A stretch of DNA of 64,000 nucleotides from assembly GCA_016185125.1 (NCBI GenBank), contig JACPOC010000015.1:62001-126000 (forward strand). The letters run 5' to 3'. This document shows, piece by piece, positions 1-9,961 of this stretch. Every line of letters starts with the position of its first letter. Positions within the stretch are counted from its first letter, which is position 1. The stretch comes from Bacteroidota bacterium (lineage in GTDB: Bacteria; Bacteroidota; Bacteroidia; B-17B0; Aurantibacillaceae). The notes beneath the pieces are model-generated. The model did not search any database, had not been told where the DNA came from, and saw nothing but the letters and a program-made list of their open reading frames with translations. Both the position numbers and the translations under genes were made by a program.

Positions 1-1
1 C

Positions 2-310
2 AATGAACGTTTTAAAAATGAAGGAACTAACGTCAACTTTATTGAACAAAAAGACGATCATATTTTTGTTCGCACTTATGAAAGAGGTGTGGAAGAGGAG
101 ACTTTTTCTTGCGGAACGGGTGTAACGGCAGCAGCATTGGTAGCCGGGCTTGAGGGAATGCTTTTAACCAAGAATTATTGCATTGTTAAAACCCTTGGCG
201 GAGAGTTGGAAGTTAAATTTGAAAAGGTTTTGGATGCTAATTTTTATAACATTTGGCTAAACGGGCCTGCGGAGCTTGTATATATGGGGCAAATTGAATT
301 AAAAGAGTGA
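2..310 (+). CDS. dapF: Diaminopimelate epimerase, C-terminal part (5' end outside window)
   Basis: This is the C-terminal part of DapF, the cytoplasmic enzyme that converts LL- to meso-diaminopimelate for lysine and peptidoglycan synthesis. The frame is open from base 2, and the in-frame Met at 89 is internal. The segment FSCGTGVTAAA carries the second catalytic Cys of the two-Cys racemase fold. The first Cys must lie before the window. The stop overlaps the GTG start of the next gene by four bases (GTGA), which suggests translational coupling. Family assignment is firm from the motif; only about the last 100 residues are visible. Confidence 0.9.
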   Translation, partial: NERFKNEGTNVNFIEQKDDHIFVRTYERGVEEETFSCGTGVTAAALVAGLEGMLLTKNYCIVKTLGGELEVKFEKVLDANFYNIWLNGPAELVYMGQIELKE

Positions 311-861
311 CTTCCCCGAACATTTATATCCCACTTCAAACGCTTACTTTTGCCCCGAAACTGTTGGAAAAGGGATCTTGGCTTGCCATTGTTCATTCTC
401 AACGAATTCCGCCGCATGTTGGAATGTTATTTTCAGGAAATTATAATTCCCTTACCATTAAGGAAGCTGAAATTAATATTAGCAGTGAAGTTTTCCTGAA
501 AATGCTCTCACAAAAGAAAATAAAAACTTTATTCTTAAAATTAGCTCATCATCCAGTTTTTAGTTTAGATCATCAAATGGCTATGTTTCAAGAGCAACTT
601 AAAAAGTTTGGTTGCGTAAAAAGCACTCAAGCCACATGTCTTTCACCGATTAAATTATTTTTTTCAGAATTTTACGCATTGCCTTTAGTCGATAAAGAAC
701 TCCTTTTTGATTTTATTTTACGATTAAAAGAAAATAATTTTTTAGATTTTGTATGCGGACTTAATGTAGAACTCAATGATGGAGTTGAACTTCCCTTCTA
801 TTCCAGTGAAGAGCTTAACGATAAAATTACAAGCGAACGCAGTTTATATTATAACAATTAA
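307..861 (+). CDS. Conserved hypothetical protein downstream of dapF
   Basis: This 184-residue protein has no signal peptide, membrane segment or catalytic motif that I recognise. The start is GTG at 307, overlapping the dapF stop, and its stop overlaps the next ATG by one base (TAATG). It therefore sits inside a tightly coupled operon dapF - this gene - GNAT - cytochrome - mltG. It is probably cytoplasmic. The even spread of hydrophobic residues suggests a folded globular protein. Function is unknown, and I infer only that it is co-expressed with cell-wall precursor genes. Confidence 0.75.
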   Translation: MTSPNIYIPLQTLTFAPKLLEKGSWLAIVHSQRIPPHVGMLFSGNYNSLTIKEAEINISSEVFLKMLSQKKIKTLFLKLAHHPVFSLDHQMAMFQEQLKKFGCVKSTQATCLSPIKLFFSEFYALPLVDKELLFDFILRLKENNFLDFVCGLNVELNDGVELPFYSSEELNDKITSERSLYYNN

Positions 862-1391
862 TGTTTTTAAAATCTCAAAATATTTTTTTACGAGCCATGG
901 AACCCAGCGATGTTGAACTCTTGTATACATGGGAGAACGACAATAGCTTATGGCCCGTTAGTAATACAAACATGCCCTTTAGTAAGTTTGTACTAAATGA
1001 ATTTGTAAGCACATCGCATCAGGATATATACAGCAGTAAGCAATTACGGTTAATGGTTGCCGAAAATGTACAGAACAAAACAATTGGCTGTATTGATATT
1101 TTTGAATTTGACCCGCAAAATGCCCGAGCCGGTATTGGAATTTATATTCATAAGGATTATAGGGAAAAAGGATTTGCTAAAGAAAGTATAGATTTAATAA
1201 CTGAATACGCTTTTAAAATATTGCACCTAAAACAAATATATTCTCACATCAATCCAAATAACGAAGCCAGTCTTAAACTTTTTACTAAATCCGGTTTTGA
1301 AAAAATTGCATTAAAAAAATCATGGCAAAAAGTTTCACTAAACCTGTTCGAAGATGTGTGGTTCTTACAACTCATCAACCATGGTGATTAA
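861..1391 (+). CDS. GNAT family N-acetyltransferase (RimJ/RimL-like)
   Basis: This 176-residue protein is a predicted acetyl-CoA-dependent N-acetyltransferase. The N-terminus (LKSQNIFLRAMEPSDVELLY) is typical of the RimJ/RimL-type subgroup. The acetyl-CoA loop is in the YIHKDYREKGFAKESI region, followed by the usual NEASLKLFTKSGFEK segment near residues 130-145. Related proteins acetylate protein N-termini or small amines; the substrate here cannot be read from sequence. It overlaps the previous stop by one base, and its 3' end contains the start of the cytochrome gene, so it is part of the same operon. Confidence 0.85.
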   Translation: MFLKSQNIFLRAMEPSDVELLYTWENDNSLWPVSNTNMPFSKFVLNEFVSTSHQDIYSSKQLRLMVAENVQNKTIGCIDIFEFDPQNARAGIGIYIHKDYREKGFAKESIDLITEYAFKILHLKQIYSHINPNNEASLKLFTKSGFEKIALKKSWQKVSLNLFEDVWFLQLINHGD

Positions 1392-3429
1392 AAAAAAAAT
1401 TATAATTGTATTTCTGTGTACGGTAATCACTTTGATGCTTACTGTTTGTGATAACTCCAAAGAAAAGGTAAACTTCATCCAACCTTCTCCAACATCTTCT
1501 TATTTAAATCATGATGACTCCGCTAAATATGTTGGAATGCCAACTTGTAAAGGCTGCCATCCAAAAATATATAACACGTTTATTGAAACGGGAATGGGAA
1601 AATCGTTTGACGTTGCGGGCCGAAAAAAATCTTCTGCCGATTTTACTAGCGCAACAATACACGATAAAGCCGGCGATTTTAATTACAAAGCATTCTTGCA
1701 TAACGATAGTTTATATTTCAAAGAATACCGCACGGATAAAAACGATACTATTCACAGCAGAACGGAGCAGGTGAATTTTATTATAGGATCCGGACAACAC
1801 ACTAATTCCCATATACAAAATGTTAACGGCTACCTTACTCAAATGCCCATGACCTATTACACGCAAAAAAAACATTGGGATCTTCCACCCGGATTTGAGA
1901 AAGGTTTTAACACGCACTTTACACGCAAAATAGGATTGGAATGTATGACTTGCCACAATGGTTTTCCTGATTTTGTGATGGGTTCTGAAAATAAATACCG
2001 CAGTGTGCCGCAGGGAATTGATTGTGAACGTTGCCATGGTCCCGGAAGCATACACGTTAACCAGCGGAGGTCACTACCAATTGTCGACACTTCAAAATAT
2101 ATTGATTATAGCATTGTAAACCCTTCAAAATTATCAGTTGATCTTCAGTTTGATATTTGCCAGCGCTGTCATTTACAAGGAAACGCCGTGCTTAAAAACG
2201 AAAAATCCTTTTACGATTTTAAACCGGGGAAAAAATTAAGCGATTACATTTCTGTTTTTCTTCCAAAATATAAAAATGCAGACGAAGAATTTATCATGGC
2301 CTCACATGCCGACAGGCTTAAACAATGCATGTGCTTTATAAAATCTATTCAAAAAGCAGAAAATAAAAATTCGTTAAAACCTTATAAAAACGCTATGACT
2401 TGTATTACATGCCATAATCCGCATGTCAGCGTCCAAAAAACCAATAAAAATATATTTAATCATGCGTGTACCAATTGTCATAAGCCGGGTGGTAAATCTT
2501 CTTTAAATTGTACCGAAAAAAAAGTTATTGCAGAAAAACTAGAAAAAATAAATGCGCATGAAGATCAGAAAATAAATTGCGTTAGCTGTCACATGCCTGC
2601 TTCGGGAGCCACAGATATTCCGCACGTCTCAGTACACGATCATTTCATTCGCAAACCTTTAACGCGAACGCAAAAAGAAAAAATAAAAACTTTCCTTGGT
2701 TTATTTTCCATTAACGAAAAGAATCCTGATAGATTAACAAAAGCAAAAGCTTATATCAATCAATACGATAAGTTTGAACAAAATCCCTCGTATCTGGATT
2801 CCGCTGAACAATTGTTGAAAATTAATCCGGCAAAAAATTCACATGAACAGATTAAAACGTTGATACAAGTTTATTTTACAAAGCATGATTTTAAACAAAT
2901 ACTATTTTATGTAAATGAATTGGGCGAAGATAAATGTATAAAGCAATTGGTAAAACCTTCTTATGATAATTCAGATGCTTGGACTTGTTATCGCATAGCC
3001 GAAGCATATTATAACACGGGCAATTATCCAAATGCTGTAAAATGGTTTAAGCAAAGCATCCAACTCGCGCCTTATAATCTTGATTTCAGAAATAAAATGG
3101 GTTCCGCTTTTGCCGCAATAAATGATACGAAAGCGGCTATTTCCGAATTCGAATTTGTTCTTTCAGAAAACCCAAAACATGTTTCTGCCTGTACAAATCT
3201 TGGCTTTATTAAACTTCAGCAAGGATTTCCTGCCGAGGCTATAAGATTATACTCAATTGCCTTAAAATTAGATCCGGATTATGAACCATTATTATTAAAT
3301 TTAGCGGGCTATTATGCTTTTCAAAAAGATAAACAGCAGGCGATTTTTTTTCTTAAAAAAATATTAAGTAAAAATCCCGGTAACCAAAAAGCAAAAATGG
3401 CATTACAACAGGTAAATACTTTGTTATGA
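1381..3429 (+). CDS. Seven-haem c-type cytochrome with C-terminal TPR repeats
   Basis: This is a predicted exported electron-transfer protein. I count seven CxxCH haem-binding motifs: CKGCH, CMTCH, CERCH, CQRCH, CITCH, CTNCH and CVSCH. The first two thirds thus resemble cytochrome c554-type multihaem modules. The last roughly 170 residues are TPR-like helical repeats. The start chosen is ATG at 1381, giving a basic N-terminus and hydrophobic segment ending in LTVC. That could be a lipobox, although Val at -1 is atypical. An in-frame start 27 bases earlier would spoil the signal peptide. The gene overlaps the GNAT gene by 11 bases and mltG by four. Redox partner and electron acceptor are unknown. 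Confidence 0.85.
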   Translation: MVIKKKIIIVFLCTVITLMLTVCDNSKEKVNFIQPSPTSSYLNHDDSAKYVGMPTCKGCHPKIYNTFIETGMGKSFDVAGRKKSSADFTSATIHDKAGDFNYKAFLHNDSLYFKEYRTDKNDTIHSRTEQVNFIIGSGQHTNSHIQNVNGYLTQMPMTYYTQKKHWDLPPGFEKGFNTHFTRKIGLECMTCHNGFPDFVMGSENKYRSVPQGIDCERCHGPGSIHVNQRRSLPIVDTSKYIDYSIVNPSKLSVDLQFDICQRCHLQGNAVLKNEKSFYDFKPGKKLSDYISVFLPKYKNADEEFIMASHADRLKQCMCFIKSIQKAENKNSLKPYKNAMTCITCHNPHVSVQKTNKNIFNHACTNCHKPGGKSSLNCTEKKVIAEKLEKINAHEDQKINCVSCHMPASGATDIPHVSVHDHFIRKPLTRTQKEKIKTFLGLFSINEKNPDRLTKAKAYINQYDKFEQNPSYLDSAEQLLKINPAKNSHEQIKTLIQVYFTKHDFKQILFYVNELGEDKCIKQLVKPSYDNSDAWTCYRIAEAYYNTGNYPNAVKWFKQSIQLAPYNLDFRNKMGSAFAAINDTKAAISEFEFVLSENPKHVSACTNLGFIKLQQGFPAEAIRLYSIALKLDPDYEPLLLNLAGYYAFQKDKQQAIFFLKKILSKNPGNQKAKMALQQVNTLL

Positions 3430-4463
3430 GTAAAAAAAATAAATCACGCTGGGCATTTCTTCTGGTTCTTGTCATAATTGCTCTAACAGGCTATTTTGTT
3501 TATCATAAATTTTTTGGTGATTCAGTTAAACTAAATAAAAATTACACCTTCCTCTATATCGAAAACGGGAGTAATCTTCAAGATGTTACCAATGATTTGG
3601 TTGAAGAAAAAATTATTAGTGACCCGCAATCTTTTTCATGGCTTGCACATAAAATGGAACTGGATACAAACATTCATCCGGGCAAATACAGAATTACCAA
3701 TGGCATGACCTTGCGTCAGATTATCAATCTTGTAAAATATAATAAACAGGAGAAAGTTAAGCTTACCTTTAATTCACAAATCCATAACCTTGAAGAGTTT
3801 GTAACTTACACAGCCGACAAACTAGAAATGAATGAAACAGAAGTAGAACAATTTTTAAGCGACGAAAAAAAACTTCGCGATAATTTTAATCTTGATCCCG
3901 ATAATGCTTTCGCTTTGTTGGTGCCGGGAATAGTAGAAGTGAGTTGGGCTATAAAAACAGAGGAATTATTTGAACTTCTTGCAAAGCGATATAAAAATAT
4001 ATGGAATCAGAACAGATTCTCAAGAGCACAAAAAATAGGCTTCTCTGTACCTGAAATCATTACCCTTGCATCCATTGTTCAAAGCGAAAGTAGCATTAAA
4101 AGCGAACAGGAAAAGATAGCCGGAGTATACATTAACCGTTTAAAAAAAGGCATGCTTTTACAGGCGGATCCAACATTAAAATTTGCCAATAATAATTATA
4201 CTGCTCAAAGGGTTTGGGACACGGATAAAGAAACCAATTCGCCTTATAATACTTATAAATATAAAGGCTTGCCGCCGGGACCCATTTGCCTTGTTTCTAC
4301 ACAAGCAATAGATGCAACTTTAAATTATTCAAAACATAATTATTTATTTTTTTGCGCTAAGTGCGAATTAAACGGTTTGTCAGACTATTCAGCAACCTAC
4401 GAACAACATAAAAAATTCGCGGAAAAATATCAGAAAGCCATGGATAAAAGGGGCATTAAATAG
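3426..4463 (+). CDS. mltG: Endolytic murein transglycosylase MltG
   Basis: This 345-residue single-pass inner-membrane protein has a TM helix at about residues 9-27 and an extracytoplasmic YceG-like domain. The hallmark stretch ASIVQSESS, followed by VYINRLKKGMLLQADPT, contains the family's catalytic Glu. MltG cleaves nascent glycan strands and acts as a terminase of peptidoglycan polymerisation. The ATG overlaps the cytochrome stop by four bases. Length and motif order are normal for the family. Association with dapF upstream fits a cell-wall operon. Confidence 0.92.
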   Translation: MSKKNKSRWAFLLVLVIIALTGYFVYHKFFGDSVKLNKNYTFLYIENGSNLQDVTNDLVEEKIISDPQSFSWLAHKMELDTNIHPGKYRITNGMTLRQIINLVKYNKQEKVKLTFNSQIHNLEEFVTYTADKLEMNETEVEQFLSDEKKLRDNFNLDPDNAFALLVPGIVEVSWAIKTEELFELLAKRYKNIWNQNRFSRAQKIGFSVPEIITLASIVQSESSIKSEQEKIAGVYINRLKKGMLLQADPTLKFANNNYTAQRVWDTDKETNSPYNTYKYKGLPPGPICLVSTQAIDATLNYSKHNYLFFCAKCELNGLSDYSATYEQHKKFAEKYQKAMDKRGIK

Positions 4464-4487
4464 ATAAAAATTAGTAATTTTAAAGCA

Positions 4488-5483
4488 ATGGAAAAAGAGA
4501 TTCTCGAAAAAATAAAATTGCTTGATGAAAAGTATGCCCTTATGGGTCAGGATTTAAACAGTTACCTCGACGGTTTACTTTTATCAAATTATTTAACCTA
4601 TTGGGATTACATTAATCTTGATACTTTACTTACACTTCAAACTCCCAGAACCGATTTTCCTGACGAGCAGATTTTTATCATTTACCATCAGATAACAGAA
4701 TTATACTTTAAACTTTCGTTACACGAATTAGATCAGATCGCTAACAATGGCATGGATATTCAATCAAACGGTCATAACAATGGCTGGAAAGATAAAATAG
4801 ATCCTGTATTTTTTATTGAGCGTATTACCCGTATAAACAGATATTTTGAAGCCCTTACCAAATCGTTTGAAATAATGGTTGACGGTATGGAAAAAGAACA
4901 ATTTCTTCGCTTCCGAATGGCTTTATTGCCAGCCAGTGGCTTTCAAAGCGCACAGTACAGATTAATTGAAATGAGTTGCTCCGATTTTATAAATTTGGTT
5001 GATAAAGATCAGCGCGCACAGTTCGATGGAAAAACTCCTTCTTTCGAGGAATTATTTAAACATATTTATTGGAACAAAGGTGCTACCGAAGTTTCTTCCG
5101 GAAAAAAAACTCTCACCTTAAATCAATTCGAAAAAAAATATACCGAAAAATTTATTGAACATGCCACAGAGTACAAAACCAAAAATCTATGGCAAAAATA
5201 TTTAAGCTTACCTGAAAACGAACAACAAAATCCTAAACTCATAAACGCACTTAAGCATTTGGATATTAATGTAAATGTTAATTGGCCGTTAATGCATTAC
5301 AAAAGCGCTGTACGTTATTTACAAATTGATGCCGGCGATATTGCCGCAACCGGAGGAACCAATTGGCAAAAATATTTACCCCCGCGCTTTCAAAAGCGTA
5401 TATTTTTTCCGGGTATTTGGACAGATGAAGAAAAAGAGAATTGGGGCAAAGGATGGGTGGAAACCAACGTATATAAAAATTGA
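4488..5483 (+). CDS. Tryptophan 2,3-dioxygenase family protein
   Basis: This 331-residue predicted haem enzyme opens the indole ring of L-tryptophan to N-formylkynurenine, the first step of the kynurenine pathway. The N-terminal segment IIYHQITELYFKLSLHEL carries the active-site His of the family. MHYKSAVRYL (His about 270) matches the axial haem-ligand segment, followed by a GGTNW substrate-loop equivalent. ATG at 4488 follows mltG by 24 bases, so the two are probably co-transcribed. No other kynurenine gene is present nearby. This is the Bacteroidota-type form, more divergent than proteobacterial KynA, so I leave the symbol empty. Confidence 0.88.
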   Translation: MEKEILEKIKLLDEKYALMGQDLNSYLDGLLLSNYLTYWDYINLDTLLTLQTPRTDFPDEQIFIIYHQITELYFKLSLHELDQIANNGMDIQSNGHNNGWKDKIDPVFFIERITRINRYFEALTKSFEIMVDGMEKEQFLRFRMALLPASGFQSAQYRLIEMSCSDFINLVDKDQRAQFDGKTPSFEELFKHIYWNKGATEVSSGKKTLTLNQFEKKYTEKFIEHATEYKTKNLWQKYLSLPENEQQNPKLINALKHLDINVNVNWPLMHYKSAVRYLQIDAGDIAATGGTNWQKYLPPRFQKRIFFPGIWTDEEKENWGKGWVETNVYKN

Positions 5484-5521
5484 TGAGCCCGCAAATAAAA
5501 TAAAGATCTATTCTTCCAAAA

Positions 5522-6427
5522 ATGTCAATACAAGTAACAAATATTTCAAAAACTTACGGCACTCAAAAAGCGCTCAATAACGTTTCTTTTGAAGTAGGAA
5601 GCAATGAGATTGTTGGATTGCTCGGCCCTAACGGAGCCGGAAAAAGCACCATGATGAAAATTCTAACCTGCTACATTCCACCAACTCTGGGTCATGCAAA
5701 AGTTAGTGGTTTTGATATTCATGACCAAACAATAGAGGTACGAAAACAGATCGGCTATTTGCCCGAACACAATCCCTTATATTTGGATATGTACGTAAAA
5801 GAATTTTTGGAGTTTGTGGGCGGCATTTATAAAATAAAAAACATTAATTCTCGGGTTAAGGAAATGATAAACCTTACCGGACTTCAAATTGAACAAAATA
5901 AAAAGATAGGGGCTTTGAGTAAAGGCTATCGCCAACGTGTAGGGCTTGCTCAGGCAATGATTCACGATCCGAAAGTTTTGATAATGGATGAACCCACAAC
6001 AGGTCTTGATCCTAACCAATTGGAAGAAATAAGAGAATTAATTATTTCTCTTGGCAAACAAAAAACCGTTATGCTCAGCACCCACATTATGCAGGAAGTA
6101 GAAGCTGTTTGCAAGCGGGTGATCATTATTAACAAAGGTGAAATTGTTGCCAATGATGAAACATCAAACCTCAGAAAAAACTCTACCCGTCAAATTGTAA
6201 CCGTTGAATTCGACAACGAGATTTCTATCGAAAAATTAAAAACCATTCCTAAAATTGATACCGTTAAAAATCTTAATGGAAATACCTGGCAATTGATTTC
6301 ATCTTTTACTGATGATGTACGCAAAGAAGTGTTTGACTTTGCGGTAGCCAACAAACTTAGCGTACTTACTTTAAATAAAGAAGAACAACGCATGGAAGAT
6401 GTTTTCAAGGAACTTACAAAAAACTAA
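5522..6427 (+). CDS. gldA: Gliding-associated ABC transporter ATP-binding subunit GldA
   Basis: This 301-residue cytoplasmic ATPase has a complete nucleotide-binding domain: Walker A GPNGAGKST near residue 38, a signature-like LSKGYRQRVGLAQA, Walker B VLIMDEPTTGLDP and an H-loop STHIMQE. The N-terminus and the long C-terminal extension match GldA, which in Flavobacterium works with GldF and GldG in gliding motility. The partner permease genes are not in this window, so a general ABC-2-type role is the fallback. It lies 38 bases after the tryptophan dioxygenase gene and just before pheT. Confidence 0.85.
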   Translation: MSIQVTNISKTYGTQKALNNVSFEVGSNEIVGLLGPNGAGKSTMMKILTCYIPPTLGHAKVSGFDIHDQTIEVRKQIGYLPEHNPLYLDMYVKEFLEFVGGIYKIKNINSRVKEMINLTGLQIEQNKKIGALSKGYRQRVGLAQAMIHDPKVLIMDEPTTGLDPNQLEEIRELIISLGKQKTVMLSTHIMQEVEAVCKRVIIINKGEIVANDETSNLRKNSTRQIVTVEFDNEISIEKLKTIPKIDTVKNLNGNTWQLISSFTDDVRKEVFDFAVANKLSVLTLNKEEQRMEDVFKELTKN

Positions 6428-6455
6428 TTACTGCACTTTTAAAAAAATACTTTTA

Positions 6456-8879
6456 ATGAAAATTTCCTATAACTGGCTAAAAACCTTAATTAACATTGAT
6501 ATAACTGCGGAAGAAGCTGCCGAACTTTTAACTGCTTCAGGATTAGAAGTGGAAGCTGTTGAAAATTTTGAATCTTTAAAAGGTGGCTTAAAAGGACTTG
6601 TAGTGGGACATATCACCGAATGCGGCAAACACCCGGATGCGGATCGTTTAAGCCTGACTAAAGTAGATATTGGCAGCGGGGAATTATTATCAATAGTTTG
6701 CGGTGCTCCAAATGTTGCTGTAGGTCAAAAAGTAATTGTTGCAACTATTGGCACTAAATTATATCCATCACAAGGCGAACCCTTCGAGATAAAAAAATCA
6801 AAAATAAGAGGGGCAGCGAGTGAAGGAATGATTTGTGCCGAGGATGAAATCGGATTGGGGAATAGTCATGCCGGTATAATGGTCTTACCTTCTGATACAC
6901 CAATTGGTTTGCCTGCCTCAGATTATTTTAAAATAGAAAATGATCAGATCCTTGAAATTGGCTTAACTCCTAACAGAAGCGATGCGGCTTCGCATTTAGG
7001 CGTGGCTCGCGATCTGGCAGCTATTTTAAATTCTTCAGCCGATACTGTTAAAGCTAAAGTAGAACTGATTGGTTTAAACCAGTTACCCGAAGCTTCAGGA
7101 ATAAATACAGTGAGTGTAAGTATCGAAAATAACGATGGCTGCAAACGTTATTCAGGAATTGTTATTAGCGGCATAACGGTAAAGGAAAGCCCTGAATGGC
7201 TAAAAAATCGTTTAAAATCCATTGGTGTCAGGCCAATAAATAATGTTGTTGATATTACAAATTTTGTACTTCATGAATTAGGTCAGCCATTGCACGCGTT
7301 TGATCTTGAAAAAATAACCGGAAAAAAAATAATAGTAAGAAGTGCTAAAGAAGCAGAAAAATTTGTAACACTTGATGGAGTGGAAAGAACTCTAAAATCT
7401 TCTGATCTTTTAATTTGTAACGAAAACGCACCAATGTGCATTGCCGGAGTTTTCGGCGGCGCTGATAGCGGGGTATCTGATAAAACCACCTCGGTTTTTA
7501 TTGAAAGTGCTTATTTCGATCCTTCACATGTGCGTCGCTCTTCCAAAAATCATTCGTTAAAAACTGACGCCTCCTTTAGATTTGAAAGGGGTACTGATCC
7601 AGATATAACGGTTACCGCTTTAACACGCGCCGCTAATTTAATTTTTGAGATAGGCGGTGGGACTCTAAGCATGGGCGTTTTGGATATTTATCCTGAAAAG
7701 CTTGAACCTTATCGCGTTGCTTTTTCAAATACAAATTGTAATGCACTTATTGGAAAAGAAATTGACATGAATATTGTAAAAAGCATCATTACAAATCTTG
7801 GAATCGAAATTGAATCTGAAGGAAGTGATGGATTGTTATTACAAGTTCCACGATATAAAACTGATGTTATACGGGAGGCTGACGTTATTGAAGAAGTAAT
7901 GAGGATTTATGGATATAATAATGTGGAAGTAAGCAAAGCCATTACTTATACAGCTTCCAACAGCCCTAAGAATTTTGATATTGCTTTAGAAAATAAAACA
8001 GGCGGAATACTTGAAGGTTTTGGCTTTAATGAGATCATGAGTCTTTCCTTAACCAAAGAATCCTACTACCCAGAGCAAAGCAGCAATGTTAAAGTGGTTA
8101 ATCCTTTAAGTAAGGATTTAAACGTTTTACGCGGAGACATGATCTATAGTGGCCTCGAAGCTATAGCCTACAATATCAACCGTAAAAATACTGACCTTAA
8201 ATTGTTTGAAATCGGACGTGTTTATTCAACAACTCCTGAAACTGATTTTAAATTCACAGAGCAGAAACAACTTTCGGTGTTTGTGAGTGGAAGTTTATTT
8301 AATGAAAATCCTTACAAATTAAATGCTAAAGCAGAATTTTCTTTTTTAAAATCATCAATTGAAAATATTTTTGATAAGTGCGGTCTTGCAAATATTAAAA
8401 GTTCAGAAAGCACTTACCTGAATTTTGAGTTTGGCCTTACTTATTCACTCAACGCTAAAACCATTGCAGAACTTGGCAGTGTGAATAAAGGCACATTAAA
8501 AAAGTTTGATATTACCCAACCGGTTTTTTACGCCTGCATTAATTGGGCTACTTTATTAAAAGCTTTTTCTAAAAATAAAATTGAGTTTGAAGAGATCAGT
8601 AAATTTCCCTCTGTACGTCGTGATTTAGCTTTACTTATTGATAAATCTGTTAAGTATAGTCAGATTGAAGAACTTGCTTTTAGCTCCGAGAAAAAAATAC
8701 TTAAAGAGGTAAACCTTTTTGATATTTATCAGGATGAAAAATTAGGCAATAAAAAATCCTATGCCGTTAGCTTTACATTATTGGATAAAGAAAATACACT
8801 TACCGATAAGCAAATTGAAAGTGTGATGGAAAAACTCATTAAAAATTACAAGGAAAAACTTGGAGCAGAATTAAGATAA
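6456..8879 (+). CDS. pheT: Phenylalanine-tRNA ligase beta subunit
   Basis: This 807-residue beta subunit of cytoplasmic PheRS pairs with PheS (outside the window) to charge tRNA-Phe. The order of parts is as expected: N-terminal MKISYNWLK, a tRNA-binding domain (VVGHITECGKHPDADRLSLT), the B3/B4 editing domain, B5 and catalytic-like core, and the C-terminal anticodon-binding domain (FPSVRRDLALLID). I chose ATG at 6456 because an in-frame start at 6399 would overlap gldA and add a poor N-terminus. Length is typical. Confidence 0.95.
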   Translation: MKISYNWLKTLINIDITAEEAAELLTASGLEVEAVENFESLKGGLKGLVVGHITECGKHPDADRLSLTKVDIGSGELLSIVCGAPNVAVGQKVIVATIGTKLYPSQGEPFEIKKSKIRGAASEGMICAEDEIGLGNSHAGIMVLPSDTPIGLPASDYFKIENDQILEIGLTPNRSDAASHLGVARDLAAILNSSADTVKAKVELIGLNQLPEASGINTVSVSIENNDGCKRYSGIVISGITVKESPEWLKNRLKSIGVRPINNVVDITNFVLHELGQPLHAFDLEKITGKKIIVRSAKEAEKFVTLDGVERTLKSSDLLICNENAPMCIAGVFGGADSGVSDKTTSVFIESAYFDPSHVRRSSKNHSLKTDASFRFERGTDPDITVTALTRAANLIFEIGGGTLSMGVLDIYPEKLEPYRVAFSNTNCNALIGKEIDMNIVKSIITNLGIEIESEGSDGLLLQVPRYKTDVIREADVIEEVMRIYGYNNVEVSKAITYTASNSPKNFDIALENKTGGILEGFGFNEIMSLSLTKESYYPEQSSNVKVVNPLSKDLNVLRGDMIYSGLEAIAYNINRKNTDLKLFEIGRVYSTTPETDFKFTEQKQLSVFVSGSLFNENPYKLNAKAEFSFLKSSIENIFDKCGLANIKSSESTYLNFEFGLTYSLNAKTIAELGSVNKGTLKKFDITQPVFYACINWATLLKAFSKNKIEFEEISKFPSVRRDLALLIDKSVKYSQIEELAFSSEKKILKEVNLFDIYQDEKLGNKKSYAVSFTLLDKENTLTDKQIESVMEKLIKNYKEKLGAELR

Positions 8880-8884
8880 TACTC

Positions 8885-9961
8885 GTGTCATTAAATATTT
8901 TCAAAGATCTTAAAGTAATAGAACTGGCAGGAGTATTAGCCGGGCCAAGTGTTGGTTATTTTTTCGCTGAGCTCGGCGCAAAGGTTATAAAAATTGAAAA
9001 TCCCCAAGCAAACGGAGATGTAACCCGCAGTTGGAAACTTAAAACAGAAGATCCGAAAAATGATTATAGTGCTTATTTCTGGAGCGTAAATGCTTTCAAA
9101 GAATTTATTTCCCTCGACGTTTTGATTCCTTCGCAACTTCAAAAATTATACGAACTTGTAAAAGGCGCTGATATTATAATTACAAACTATAAAAAAGGGG
9201 ATGATGAAAAACTGAAAGTGGATTACAGTACTCTTTCAAAAATAAATCCAAAAATAATCTACGCTTCTATAAACGGATTTGGAAACGATTCTCCAAGAAC
9301 CGCCTACGATCTTATATTGCAGGCCGAAAGCGGTTTTATGTTTATGAACGGTGAAGCTAACAGCCAACCCGTAAAAATGCCGGTAGCTCTCATTGATATT
9401 TTGGCCGGACATCAATTAAAGGAAGCTATTTTAATCGCGCTTATTAACCTCTATAAAAACAACAAAGGCTCGCATCTAACGGTTTCGTTATTTGACAGTG
9501 CCATAGCTGCCTTGGCCAATCAGGCTACCAATTGGCTTATTGCAGGCCACCTTCCAAAATCATCCGGTAGTTTGCATCCTAACATTGCACCGTATGGAGA
9601 GTTATTTGAAACTAAAGATAATCACCTCATTACTTTTGCCATAGGAAGCAATCGGCAATTTAAAAATTTGTGTGAACTTATTCAATATCCCACGCTCTCC
9701 AAAGATTCAAAATACTTAACTAATCAGTCACGGGTATTAAACCGGATACAGTTGTACCACATTCTTTACAATTACATTAAACAATTTAATTTTAAAGAGT
9801 TATATGATAAATGCCTCCTTTACGAAATACCTGTTGGAAAAATAAGGAACTTAAAGGAAGTGTTTGAATTACCGGAAGCAAAGGCCATGATCCTAAACTT
9901 CGAACATGATAAAAAAAAGCTAGCCACCGTTTCAGGAATCTCTTTTAAATTTATAAAATAA
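8885..9961 (+). CDS. CaiB/BaiF-type CoA-transferase family protein
   Basis: This 358-residue class III CoA-transferase-like protein starts at GTG 8885, five bases after pheT. The N-terminus KVIELAGVLAGPSVGYFFAELGAKVIKIE is the family's hallmark. Later blocks (ADIIITNYKKG, IIYASINGFG, VSLFDSAIAAL, HPNIAPYGELF) follow in the usual order. The family moves CoA between carboxylic acids such as carnitine, oxalate and branched substrates, and the substrate here is not readable. The family's catalytic Asp probably lies in the YDLILQAESG region near residue 140. Its stop overlaps the next ATG. Confidence 0.88.
   Translation: MSLNIFKDLKVIELAGVLAGPSVGYFFAELGAKVIKIENPQANGDVTRSWKLKTEDPKNDYSAYFWSVNAFKEFISLDVLIPSQLQKLYELVKGADIIITNYKKGDDEKLKVDYSTLSKINPKIIYASINGFGNDSPRTAYDLILQAESGFMFMNGEANSQPVKMPVALIDILAGHQLKEAILIALINLYKNNKGSHLTVSLFDSAIAALANQATNWLIAGHLPKSSGSLHPNIAPYGELFETKDNHLITFAIGSNRQFKNLCELIQYPTLSKDSKYLTNQSRVLNRIQLYHILYNYIKQFNFKELYDKCLLYEIPVGKIRNLKEVFELPEAKAMILNFEHDKKKLATVSGISFKFIK

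Noticed and set aside
1354-1380. Earlier start for the cytochrome gene
   Set aside because: It would add nine residues before the basic and hydrophobic signal and lies deeper in the GNAT gene.
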